From Diacronema lutheri (taxonomy: Eukaryota > Haptophyta > Pavlovophyceae > Pavlovales > Pavlovaceae), in the NCBI GenBank assembly GCA_019448385.1, contig JAGTXO010000028.1, positions 1-64,000 of the forward strand: DNA of 64,000 bases, given 5' to 3'. Below the pieces are notes generated by a model. That model was not told the DNA's origin, did not search any database, and saw only the letters and a program-made list of their open reading frames with translations. The position numbers were made by a program, and so were the translations under genes. Below are positions 22,201 through 29,950 of the stretch, piece by piece. The stretch's first letter is position 1, and the number at the start of each line of letters is the position of its first letter.

Positions 22201-23782
22201 CAACACCCCGCCGATGTCGGACGTGCGCGTCAGGTACGCGGTCTTTGCGACGCGCTTCGACATCTCCAACCGCGTCTTCGACTACGCCGGGCGCGAGCGG
22301 CCGCCGGCCGATCTGCCGTGGCACGCGCGGCGCTCGTGGGTTGGCCTCGCGCCGCTGCCGCGCGTGCCGCTCCCGGGCCGGCAGCCCGTCAAGTCGGTGG
22401 TGACAGATGGCGTCGCCGTGCACGCCGTCGGGACCGTCCTCGTGCCGAAGGCGCAGGCGCCGGCCGGCGGCTCGGGCGTCCTGCACCGCTGGCGCCGGCC
22501 GGACGGGCGCATCGCCGTCGCGCTCGGCTCCGAGCTGCGGCGGGCGATCGACGTCGAGGCGGCGGTCGTCGTCGCGGCCGACCCGAACATGGGCAACATC
22601 ACCACCTACTCTGCGCACGTCGGGCGGGCGGCCGTCTGGCGGCAGTTCACGCAGCGCGCGCGCGCGCGCGCCGCGGGCTTTGCGCGCGAGACGGCCAAGA
22701 CCAACGCGGCGCGGCGGCGCGTGCGCAAGGACGGGCGCGGCGAGGAGTTCAGCGTGGAGGCGGACGAGGCGCGGCTTGGCGAGGCGCACAGCGCCAAGGT
22801 GCTCGGCGAGGGCGAGTTCCACGCCTTCCACCGCGAGAGCGCGCGGGTGCGCGAGCGCGCCGCCGAGCACGTGTACGACGCGCCGGCGCGCCGGAAGGAG
22901 CGCTGGCGGCGCGACAGCGGCGGGCGGTCCAACGCGGCGCGCGTCGCCGAGGCGCTCATCGCGGCGCACTGTGTCGACGGCGTGACGCGCGACCGGCTGC
23001 TCGTGTGCGTGGGCAAGTGGCTGCGCGACCACAAGGGCGCGCAGCCCAAGGGCGCGCCGCCCGCCTTCCAGGTGGGGCTGCTGCGCGAGCTGCGGCGGCG
23101 CGGCGTCGCGGCCGTCTTCGTGCCCGAGCCGTACACGTCGATGCACTGCTCGATGCCGCGGCTCGCCAAGGGCGGCAGGCTGCAGCGCTGCGGCGCGGAG
23201 CTCGCGCAGAACCCGCGCCTGCCCGTGGCAAAGGGCGGCACGCGCACGGTGCACGCGCTCGTCATCTGCCCGGCGTGCAACGGCGGCAAGAAGCCCGTGC
23301 ACCGCGACTACAACGCCGCGCGCAACATCTTCTACGACGTGCACGACATGGCGGCGCACGCGGCCGGGCGCGACACCACGTCGACGCCTGAGCGCTTTGC
23401 CCTCGTGCTCGCCTGGTGGGCGCGCGGCGAGGTGTGGGAGCGTGAGGAGCGCATGGTGCACGGCGAGGGCGACGACTGCGACGACGAGTGCGACGGCGAC
23501 GACGAGGGCGACGACGAGGGCGACGACGACGACGACGACGATGGCAGCGGCGACGGCGGCGGCGGCGAGGGCGACGGTGACGGCGACGGCGACGGAGGCG
23601 GCGGCGGCGACGACGACGATGACGGCGGGGGAGGCGGCGGCGGCGACGGCGGTGGCGACGACGGCGGCGGGCGCGGCGGCGGTGGCGGCGGCGGCTCTCG
23701 CGCCCGCACCCCCGCCCGCGGAGCTGCCAGCGCCAGTGCCGGCGGCGGCAGCGCGCGCGGGCCGAAGCGCGGCCGGCGTTGA
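4889..23782 (+). CDS. Giant Fanzor polyprotein: Ulp1-like proteases, YqaJ exonuclease, chromodomain, Fanzor RuvC nuclease
   Basis: Proposed exons are 4889-8563, 8727-21929 and 22058-23782, joined by two phase-0 GT-AG introns, for about 6200 aa. Visible domains in order (approximate residues): Ulp1-like protease 90-190; membrane segment about 1095-1125; second Ulp1-like protease 2440-2580; further Ulp1-like but degenerate segments between about 2780 and 5130; YqaJ/lambda exonuclease fold 3955-4125; chromodomain 5188-5248; Fanzor nuclease about 5410-6100; acidic Gly/Asp tail. Fanzors are eukaryotic relatives of TnpB, RNA-guided DNA nucleases carried by transposons and giant viruses. The combination suggests a mobile-element polyprotein that may process itself with its own cysteine proteases (inference). 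R/A/P-rich parts at 8.9-11.8 kb may hide further introns, and the unit could be several genes. No canonical transposase, Rep/helicase or polymerase motif was seen. Confidence 0.6.
5050..5480 (+). other. Ulp1/C48-like cysteine protease domain 1 of the giant protein
   Basis: A His-Trp pair in LVHWTAAYLLLA (His near residue 105), an Asp in LLADSRTL (residue 132), and an oxyanion-type Gln with nucleophile Cys in PPQSGAACCFAAA (Gln173, Cys178/179). This is the H-D-Q-C order of the C48 family, with the Gln six residues before Cys179. All catalytic positions appear present, so it may be active. In the polyprotein it could cleave the chain itself or SUMO-like modifiers. Confidence 0.55.
8564..8726 (+). 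other. Intron 1 of the giant gene
   Basis: GTAGGC donor and CAACAG acceptor, 163 nt, phase 0. It connects the frame ending in EPAGGW to the frame beginning AHFGMREDADADVRRAH. It contains a long (GC)n run at about 8571-8596. A functional link is needed because the upstream frame has no sensible C-terminus and the downstream frame has no ATG-led start. Confidence 0.6.
11800..12045 (+). repeat. Imperfect coding tandem repeat (FAPAADGVF units)
   Basis: Four imperfect copies of a unit of about 60-66 bp, each encoding a variant of AFAPAADGVFPAPL. They lie in the giant gene just before the second Ulp1-like domain and probably form a flexible linker. Confidence 0.75.
12280..12840 (+). other. Ulp1/C48-like cysteine protease domain 2 of the giant protein
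   Basis: His in ASGHFTALRLVRV (about residue 2497), Asp in YDAVLVDTL (about 2520), Gln and Cys in AAQRGATCGLAIVGAL (about 2561 and 2566). The ATCG-L-A-I pattern matches the C48 DCG motif with Asp replaced by Thr. The secondary-structure rhythm (strand around His, strand around Asp, helix after Cys) fits the family. Likely catalytically competent. Confidence 0.6.
12995..13215 (+). repeat. GCC trinucleotide expansion, poly-Ala/poly-Pro
   Basis: Dense GCC and CCG triplets. The end at about 13135-13213 is a nearly pure (GCC)n encoding more than 20 alanines. It sits between the second Ulp1-like domain and the next folded segment. Confidence 0.9.
16905..17420 (+). other. YqaJ/lambda-exonuclease-type nuclease domain of the giant protein
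   Basis: The domain begins SPRWHDERWEEVTGSKVGD, which has the arginine and T-G-S-K pattern of YqaJ recombinases. The catalytic set of the PD-(D/E)XK fold is visible: Glu in ILGEAVALRKLA, Asp in FAFSPDGLAILP, Glu-x-Lys in VLVEVKTLTKAG, and the helix HRDQLQLGMHVLGVSKALY. Residues about 3955-4125. YqaJ-like proteins are 5'-3' exonucleases used in single-strand annealing recombination by phages and large viruses. Here the domain could act in element replication or integration. Confidence 0.75.
18735..18870 (+). repeat. 18-bp Ala/Pro coding repeat
   Basis: Repeats of a GCCGCGCCGCCGCCC unit encode AAPPPAAAPPPT-type segments, about eight copies. They form a linker between the YqaJ side and the region leading to the chromodomain. 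Confidence 0.85.
20611..20793 (+). other. Chromodomain of the giant protein
   Basis: YEVEAVVDERRKAGKKVTFQ is followed by FRIRWRGYDESADTWEPEAN and a C-terminal helix VAQFRKTRDEQ. This is the classic chromodomain order: Y-x-V-E-x-I/V, then a strand with FRIRWRGY, then DTWEPE. The aromatic cage positions are Tyr (start), Trp (WRGY) and Trp (TWEPE). Chromodomains bind methylated histone H3 tails and target many retroelement integrases to chromatin. Here it precedes the Fanzor nuclease by roughly 200 residues. Confidence 0.8.
21290..23390 (+). other. Fanzor (TnpB-like) nuclease domain
   Basis: An N-terminal part (residues about 5410-5625, exon 2) leads into the RuvC core in exon 3. RuvC-I is VVVAADPNMGNITTYSA (Asp at 22580-22582, residue 5801). 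The canonical RuvC-II glutamate position (LLVCVGKWL) lacks Glu. A Glu is instead present in VFVPEPYTSMHCS (23126-23128, residue 5983), the alternative site described for Fanzors. The zinc-ribbon cysteines are HCS, RCG and CPAC. RuvC-III is HRDYNAARNIF (Asp at 23306-23308, residue 6043). The intron 21930-22057 splits the domain. Overall a probably active RNA-guided nuclease. Confidence 0.8.
21930..22057 (+). other. Intron 2 of the giant gene
   Basis: GTGCGC donor and GCGCAG acceptor, 128 nt, phase 0. It joins RYNVAPLRTHN to VPRNVRLAASAIWVTL. An alternative donor at 21906, also phase 0, is possible. The intron brings the frame that carries the RuvC catalytic residues into register with the chromodomain frame. 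Confidence 0.6.
23460..23720 (+). repeat. GAC/GGC coding repeat, acidic Gly-Asp tail
   Basis: The last 80-90 residues of the giant protein are almost only Asp, Gly and Glu from GAC, GGC and GAG triplets. This is a strongly acidic low-complexity tail after the Fanzor domain. Confidence 0.9.
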
Positions 23783-24397
23783 CGCACGGCCGAGCCGCGC
23801 AGCGGTCGACGCTTTGCGGGCTCTGCCCAGGTCGCGCGCGGCTGGCGACGCGTGCCGCGCGCGGCACGACCGTGCACGCCGCCACCCGTGGCCGAGCGCG
23901 CCGCACCAGCCGGCCCGCTCCAACCGCCGTGCGGATCACGGACGCTCGCTACGGCTCGTCGGCGCGCGTCACCTGCGCCGGCGGCCACGGCGCCGTCTGC
24001 TCCGGCCTCGTCGCGAGCAGCCCGACCGCTGCTCGCCGCCCGCACGCCGCCGCAGCAACGCTGCGCGTCGTGCTCCCCCGCTCGCCAAACGCGAAGAGCT
24101 CCCTCACAAGGACGTCCTTCCGAACGGCCCGCGCTGCACTCGGGGCGCGATCGTGCCCCTGATCGGATTTGGCTTGACCATCTATACAGGTACACGCAGC
24201 TCGAAAAGTGTTAAAGACATTCACGGATCTGCGCCGGTCGGCGTGACGGCGGTGCGCCGGTGTGCCAGTGGCAACGGCTCGCGATGCCGGATGCATCTTT
24301 CGGGTGCGACGCCGAGCTGGCGTCGGGCGGCCAGCGGGCCACATCGTCGCCAGGTTGGCTTCCGCACGAGCTGCCCCGCACGAACGGCAACCCATGG
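23783..24397. other. Intergenic stretch after the Fanzor stop
   Basis: About 615 bp between the Fanzor stop and the proposed glycosyltransferase start. The first 350 bases remain very GC-rich, and 24145-24245 is locally AT-richer and probably the promoter of the next gene. In TnpB and Fanzor loci the guide RNA often overlaps or follows the 3' end of the nuclease gene and marks the element's right end, so this is where such an RNA would be sought. No hairpin or terminal repeat could be proven by eye. Confidence 0.35.
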
Positions 24398-26202
24398 ATG
24401 GGCGAGCGGCAGCCGCTTCGCGCAGTGCTCGCGTTCCTCCTCGCGGCCGCCGTCGCGTGCGCGTGCTTGGCGTTGAGCAATGTGCTCGCGCGTTTGCATA
24501 AGGTACTCAGGGCGGAGCCGAGCTCGCTGATGGAACGGAGTGGCACTGCGGTCGTGGCTGCCGCCGTCGTCGTGTTCGCGTACCATCTCCTCCCGTACGT
24601 GCTCCCACCCGGCCTCCCGCCGAGCGACCGGCGCGCGCGCGAGTTCCAAAACGATCCGGCGTTCTTGCGCAAGATCGGCGTGGTCGTGCCCGCGCACAAG
24701 GCGGCGCTCGAGATTGGCGATGTGCTCGAGCGCATGCTCCGCTACTTTCAGCCCGAGCACATCGTCGTCGTGGACAACGCCAACTCGCCCAGCCCGCCCG
24801 ACGAGACGGAGGCGGTCGTCGCGCGGGTGAGCGCGCGCGGCGCGCTCGCGCCGACACCGCGCCGCGCCCCACGCCGGGCGACCGGCGCCGTCCGCGCGTG
24901 CTGACGCGCGCATTCGCCCGCCGCCGGCAGGTGCACCCGCACATCCGGTACGCGTACGTGCCGGAGGGCCACAAGACGCGCGCGCTCCTCACAGGCACAC
25001 TTGCGCTCCCGCCCGCCGTCGAGTACGTGCTGCACGTCGACGACGACACGCGGCTCTCGGACGCGATGGTCTTCGACGAGTCCAAGTTCAGCTCGGACGC
25101 GCGCGTCGTCGCGCTCACGTTTGGCATCAGGATGGGCGGCAACTCGATGTGCGCGCGGCTTGTCGACTGGGAGTTTGTGCAGTTCTCGATCGATCGCACG
25201 TTCCAGGCAGAGCGCGCGACGGCCTTCTTCTGCCACGGCATCGTCGGGCTGTGGCGGCGCGAGCCGTGGCTTGCGCGGCTGCTCGCGCACCCGTCGATGC
25301 CGTACGGCGAGGACAACTGGATCGGCTGCGATGCGATGAGCGAGTCACAGCGCATCGGCGCCGAGCTGCGCTGCCACGTGAGCACCTTCGCACCGCCGCG
25401 CTTCCTGCCGCCGCTACCGTGCGAGGCGGGCGCGCGCGAGCAGGGCTACGGCGCTTCGTCGGTGTGGAAGCAGCGCGCGTACCGGTGGTACACGAACGCG
25501 CCGCGCCGCGTCCACTTCCGCCTGCGGCAACTCGTGCTCTACCGCGCGGGCAGCGCGAGCGCCAACGCGTGGGTACGCCTCTTCCTCGTCCTGCACCTCG
25601 CGTCCATCTTCGCCGCGCTCTCTGCGCCGTTCGTCCTCGCAGCGATCGCTGCGCACGGCGGCGTGCGACGCGGCGTGCCTAGCTTGCTCGTCGGCGCGAG
25701 CAAGCTGCTCGCCCTGCGCGCCGCGTCGTCGTGGACGAAGGCGGCGGTCGTGCGGGTGCGCGCGCCGCAGCTCGCGCCGTCGTTGCCAACGGCGCTGCTC
25801 TTCCCACTCTACAGCTCCTTCCTCGACGTCGCGCTCGTCTTCGGACACTGGCGTGGCCTCCTTTACTACCAACCCTTCTGGCCGCTCCGCCGCACGATGC
25901 CCGCGCGCTGGCTCGCGGCCGCGCACGGCGCGAGCGCAAAGGTGCGCCCTTCTGCCGACTGCTCGAGCTCGTCAAACGACTCGCGCTCGCTCTCGTCCGT
26001 CGATTCGCCGCGCCCGCCGTCGCCGCGCGCGCCCGTGGAGCGCGGCGCCGGCGCGCGCGACGAGGCACAGCGTGCGGAAACGGGCGGCGAGCCGCCAACG
26101 GGCTGGCTGCACATGGCGCGCGCGCTCGCCTCATCACTCGTCTCGCGCTCGCCGGCCGCGCTCGTGCCGGCGGTCCTGATGCCCTCAATGGCGCTTAGCT
26201 AA
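24398..26202 (+). CDS. Processive family-2 glycosyltransferase (membrane, hyaluronan/chitin-synthase-like)
   Basis: Transfers sugar from a nucleotide sugar onto a growing glycan, probably in the plasma or Golgi membrane. Exons are 24398-24826 and 24931-26202 (phase-0 GT-AG intron of 104 nt), about 566 aa. Two N-terminal membrane segments come first. The GT-A core follows with GVVVPAHKAALEIGDVLERM, the metal-binding HVDDDTRLSD, the acceptor-site GEDNWIGCD and the QxxRW motif as KQRAYRWY. Further C-terminal membrane helices follow. The start at 24398 (MGERQPLR) was chosen because it directly precedes the first hydrophobic helix; the frame stays open upstream to about 24260. The tail is Ser/Pro-rich and hydrophilic. 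Substrate cannot be told from sequence. Confidence 0.8.
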
Positions 26203-26205
26203 TGC

Positions 26206-26252
26206 GGGAGAAGGGGGGAGGGGGGGGTGGGGGGGGGGGGGGGGGGGGGGGG
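26206..26252. repeat. G-rich homopolymer tract between convergent genes
   Basis: Nearly pure G with a few A and T interruptions. It fills the gap between the stop of the glycosyltransferase (+) and the stop of the deaminase-like gene (-). Confidence 0.95.
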
Positions 26253-26275
26253 CTGGTCCGAGATTGCGCAGCACT

Positions 26276-27406
26276 TCACGGGCACGTGCGCCTCGGGGAA
26301 TTACAGCTCGGCTGGCAGAGGACCAGCTCCGTTGGCGGCCGCCCAGCGCGCGCCGAGTCCGCGCCGTCCGACGGCGCACGAACCCGCTCGGCCACGCTCT
26401 CCAGCAGCCGCGAGACAAAGTGGTCCAGCGCGCCGCGTGCCGCGCGCCGCGCGGGCGTGAACAGCTCGCTCTCCGCGTCCGCGTCCGCGACCCCGCCGCC
26501 GCCGGCGCGCGCAGCGCGCTCGGCGGCCGCCCAGCTCGCGACGAGCGCCGGCGCGCACAGCGAGATGAGGAAGGCCCAGTCCGGTGCGTCGAGCGCCCGG
26601 ATCGTCGTGCGCGGCGCGTTGGCGAGGAGGAGGAGGCCGGCGCGTGCGGACGCGACGCGCGGCGCGTAGAGCTCGCGCTCGGCGTCGGTTGCAAAGTGCA
26701 CCCAGTGCGCCCGGTACAGGTTGGGCACGCGCAGGTCGAGCGCGATGGCGCGCGGCTCGAGCTCGCGCGCGCGGAACGCGAGCAGCGCCGTCGTGCAGCT
26801 CGTCGAGTGCGCGTGCCGCGCCGCGCCGTCGGCCGGGGGCGTCACCGCGCGGTCGTGCCCGCTGCTGTGGTGGCACGGCTGGTACGTGAGGAAGATGGTC
26901 AGGCGGCCGCCGGCGGCGGCGGGGAGCGCGGCAAGCAGCCGCGCGTCCTGCATGAGGAACTGTTCGGCGTGCACGTTGGCGCGCGAAGAGCCGCGGAAGC
27001 AGTTGGTGTAGCGCGCGACGTGCAGCGGCGGCGCGGACGCGGCGGCGCCGCGCAGCCGCGCGACGGCCGCGACGGACTTGCGCGCGCACTCACCGGCGGA
27101 GCCCTCGCCGTTGAGGCAGGCGACGCCGACGCCCGCCTCCTGCGACGCCTCCACGTGGAAGAAGGACGCGCAAAAGTCCGCCGCGCCGCCGAGCAGCGGC
27201 TGGCGGCCGTCGACGGCGTGTGGCTCGCCCGCGAAGAGAGAGCGCTCGCGCAGGTGCGAGCCGTGCCTGCGCAGCTGCTCGTGGGCGCAGCGGCCGTCGC
27301 AATCCGTCCGCTCGTGATCGGACCGCGGCGCGCTCGAGAGCTCGGAGAGGGAGCGACCAGCGGCTGCCCCGCATCGCCGCACATGCGGCGCCACATACGC
27401 GGCCAT
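26276..27406 (-). CDS. AID/APOBEC-like cytidine deaminase-fold protein
   Basis: Probably a zinc-dependent nucleotide or nucleic-acid deaminase. About 376 aa when started at the ATG at 27404-27406; no other in-frame Met lies before the active site. The zinc motif is NVHAEQFLM (His146, Ala, catalytic Glu148), followed by IFLTYQPCHHSSGHD (Cys178) and HSTSCTTALLAF (Cys204). HxE plus two cysteines is the deaminase signature. Here the two Cys are 26 residues apart instead of the usual PCxxC spacing, as in some ADAR-like or divergent AID-like families. The C-terminal third is helical and variable. The start codon overlaps the start codon of PEX5 on the opposite strand in one CATG. Whether it edits RNA, DNA or free nucleotides is unknown. 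Confidence 0.6.
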   Translation of the reverse strand: MAAYVAPHVRRCGAAAGRSLSELSSAPRSDHERTDCDGRCAHEQLRRHGSHLRERSLFAGEPHAVDGRQPLLGGAADFCASFFHVEASQEAGVGVACLNGEGSAGECARKSVAAVARLRGAAASAPPLHVARYTNCFRGSSRANVHAEQFLMQDARLLAALPAAAGGRLTIFLTYQPCHHSSGHDRAVTPPADGAARHAHSTSCTTALLAFRARELEPRAIALDLRVPNLYRAHWVHFATDAERELYAPRVASARAGLLLLANAPRTTIRALDAPDWAFLISLCAPALVASWAAAERAARAGGGGVADADAESELFTPARRAARGALDHFVSRLLESVAERVRAPSDGADSARAGRPPTELVLCQPSCNSPRRTCP

Positions 27407-29870
27407 GCTGCGCGATCTGGCCAGCTCGGTCGACTGCGCCGTCGGCCCGTCGGGCGTGAACCCGCTCAAGGCGCTCGCCGACGCTGTGGACGGCTCCGCG
27501 TTCCACGCATCTGCCGCGCTTGACCATGCAGACGGGAGCGCCGCGGCCTTCGACGCGCGCGCGCGTGGCGCCGGGCCGTCGGGCTCAGCGTCCGCCGCGG
27601 CGTACGCGCCGCACGACGCGTTCGCTGCGCACTTTGCGAGCGGACGCAAGCAGCCGGCGCACCCGGTGCTCGAGCGTGCGTGGGCGGAGAACGGTCTCCA
27701 CCTCCACTCGCAGCCGTCTGCCGCGCTCGACGCCGCATGGGCAGCGTCTGCCGCGCGGGCGCCACCACCTGCGCTCGCGCCGCGCGCACTCGCCGACGTC
27801 AACCCGGCAGTGATCGAGTGCGTACGCGCGTTCGCGCGCGCGGACGACGGCGCGCCCGTCCTCCACCTGCGCCAGCTCGCCGCCCAGATGGCTCGCTCGC
27901 TCGCGCCGGAGCAGCGCGCGCGCGCGGCCACGCGCGCGGCGACTCACGCGCGGATCGCGCTCGGCGCGCGCGCGGCCACGGTCGTGGGGAGCACGCGGCT
28001 GCGCGCTCTCGGCGAAGAGCTTGTCGGCCCGCTGCTCGTCACCGAGCCAAGCGCCACCGAGCGCGCCTGCGCCGAGCGCTGGGCCGCCGAGTTCGACGCG
28101 GCGCGCGGCGGAGACGGCGGCGCCCTGGCCACGGGCGCGTCCGGCGTCGTCGACGACGCGTGGCGAGCGCCGCCGCTGGCCTCCGCACCCGGACTGCTCC
28201 TGCCGCTGCAGCCGATGGTGGGCTCGGCGACGCAGCTGCTCGGCGCGAATGGCGCCGCGCCGCACGGCCTGGCGGCCTCCTTTTGGGCAGCGCGCGCGTC
28301 GGCGGGCGCGTCGGCAGGTGGCGAGGCGGCGTCGGCGGCGTTGGCGGCGGACGCGCGCGCGGCGGACGGTGGCGCGCGCGCGCTCGAGGGCGGAGGCGCG
28401 GCGGAGACGAGGCGCGCGGCGACGGCCGCGGCTGCGGCGCAGGTCGCCGCGCCAATGATTGCCGCGCTCGAGGCGGAGGCCGCCGCGACGGGCGACGGCC
28501 GTTTCACCCGATCAGCGCTCCTCGGCTTTTTAAAGGAGGTGCACGCCGGCACGGTTGACCTGGGGCAGGGCCTCGAGGAGGCGGAGGAGGCGGCGGTGGT
28601 GGCCGCGCAGCGCGGCGACGTCGACGCTGCCCTCCCGACGACGGAGGCGAGCACCGCCGACATGGCGATCGGCGTGGCGCGCGCGGCGACGGAGGCGCGC
28701 GCGGGCGGCGCGCGCGCGCGCGCCGACGCGGACGCGGAGCGCGCGTGGACCGACGCGCTGTCGGGCGACGTGGACGACTCGTCGCTCTTCGAGGGCCTGT
28801 GGGACTCGCTCCGGATTGACGGCTCCGGCGGCTCGGCCGTCGACGCGACGGCCGCGCGCGCGGGCGGCGGCGGCCTGCCGTCGGAGGTTGAGCGCGCGCT
28901 CTCCGCGGCGATGGACGCGCGCAACCTCGAGCGCAGCGGCGACGCGGCGGTCGTCGAGCGCGCGCCGCCGCCGTACGACTTTGCCGAGGCCAATCCGCAC
29001 GCGCGCGATGTCGACCCGCTCGCGCTCGCGCGCGAGCTGCGCGCGGCTGGTCGGTTGGCGGACGCGCGGCTCGCGGCGGAGGCAGGGGTGCAGCGAGATC
29101 CGTCCGACTCTGTGGCGTGGCAGCTGCTCGGCCAGCTGCACGCGGACTGCGACGACGACGCGGCGGCAATCATCGCGCTGCGCCACGCCGTCGCGGCCGA
29201 CCCGGCGAACGGCAACGCGCGACTGCTCCTCGGCGTGAGCTGCACAAATGAGCTCGACCAACCAATGGCGTTGCACCACTTGCGCCACTGGCTCCGTTCG
29301 CACCCGCACGGCCCGCTCGCCGAGCTCGCCGCGCGTGCTGACGCGACGGACGCGGCCGTGGGCGTGCGCGCCGACGCGGCTGACCCGTTCGGCGCGCACG
29401 AGCGCCTTACGCGCCTCTTCCGACAGGCGGCGGCGGAGTGCCCAGCGGACGCAGACGTGCGCGCCGTCCTCGGCGTCCTCTTCAACCTGTCGCTCGAGTA
29501 CGCGGAGGCGATCGGCGCGTTCGAGGCGGCGGTGCGGTTGCGCGCGGACGACGCGTCGTTGTGGAATAAGCTCGGCGCGACGTGCGCGAACGCCATGCAG
29601 CCCGAGCGCGCGCTCGAGTACTACGTGACGGCGCTCGAGCTCGCGCCCAACAACGTGCGCGTGCTCACAAACCTCGGCATCTCGTACGGCAACCTCGGGC
29701 GGCCGATGGAGGGGGCGGCGTGCTACCTGCGCGCGCTCGAGCTCAACCCGGCCGGCTCGCACATCTGGGGCTACCTCACCATGCTCCTCCACACCGCCGG
29801 ACGCGACGACCTCGCCGAGCGCGCGGGCGCGCGCGACGTCGAAGCGTTCCGCGGGCTGATTGACTATTGA
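27405..29870 (+). CDS. PEX5: PEX5, peroxisomal PTS1 import receptor
   Basis: Binds C-terminal SKL-type signals in the cytosol and delivers cargo to the peroxisome membrane. A single exon of 821 aa. The N-terminus MLRDLASSVDCAVG has the conserved ubiquitin-acceptor cysteine near residue 11, followed by NPLKALADAVDGS, as in plant and fungal receptors. The middle is Ala-rich and disordered with WxxxF-like elements (AWAENGLHL, LFEGLWDSLRI). The C-terminal TPR half includes SCTNELDQPMALHHLRHWL, ADVRAVLGVLFNLSLEYAEA, SLWNKLGATCAN and VLTNLGISYGNL, all diagnostic of PEX5. It ends in FRGLIDY. Length is somewhat longer than typical because of the linker. Divergent from the deaminase gene with overlapping start codons; convergent with the STELLO-like gene. 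Confidence 0.93.
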   Translation: MLRDLASSVDCAVGPSGVNPLKALADAVDGSAFHASAALDHADGSAAAFDARARGAGPSGSASAAAYAPHDAFAAHFASGRKQPAHPVLERAWAENGLHLHSQPSAALDAAWAASAARAPPPALAPRALADVNPAVIECVRAFARADDGAPVLHLRQLAAQMARSLAPEQRARAATRAATHARIALGARAATVVGSTRLRALGEELVGPLLVTEPSATERACAERWAAEFDAARGGDGGALATGASGVVDDAWRAPPLASAPGLLLPLQPMVGSATQLLGANGAAPHGLAASFWAARASAGASAGGEAASAALAADARAADGGARALEGGGAAETRRAATAAAAAQVAAPMIAALEAEAAATGDGRFTRSALLGFLKEVHAGTVDLGQGLEEAEEAAVVAAQRGDVDAALPTTEASTADMAIGVARAATEARAGGARARADADAERAWTDALSGDVDDSSLFEGLWDSLRIDGSGGSAVDATAARAGGGGLPSEVERALSAAMDARNLERSGDAAVVERAPPPYDFAEANPHARDVDPLALARELRAAGRLADARLAAEAGVQRDPSDSVAWQLLGQLHADCDDDAAAIIALRHAVAADPANGNARLLLGVSCTNELDQPMALHHLRHWLRSHPHGPLAELAARADATDAAVGVRADAADPFGAHERLTRLFRQAAAECPADADVRAVLGVLFNLSLEYAEAIGAFEAAVRLRADDASLWNKLGATCANAMQPERALEYYVTALELAPNNVRVLTNLGISYGNLGRPMEGAACYLRALELNPAGSHIWGYLTMLLHTAGRDDLAERAGARDVEAFRGLIDY

Positions 29871-29900
29871 ATGCAGACCCGTCCACGTTCCTTGCCCCTG

Positions 29901-29926
29901 CCCCCCCCCCCCCCCCCCCCCCCCCC
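29901..29926. repeat. C26 homopolymer tract between convergent genes
   Basis: An uninterrupted C run in the 80-bp gap between the PEX5 stop and the stop of the STELLO-like gene. Confidence 0.95.
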
Positions 29927-29950
29927 GCGACCGCGGTTTGCGACGCGCGC

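Noticed and set aside
4889-23782. Interpretation as a Maverick/Polinton or a Helitron
   Set aside because: No protein-primed DNA polymerase, packaging ATPase, retroviral-type integrase, Rep or helicase motif was seen within the window.
27407-27931. Upstream extension of the deaminase frame to 27931
   Set aside because: It is antisense to the conserved PEX5 N-terminus, compositionally biased, and not ATG-led at a plausible position.
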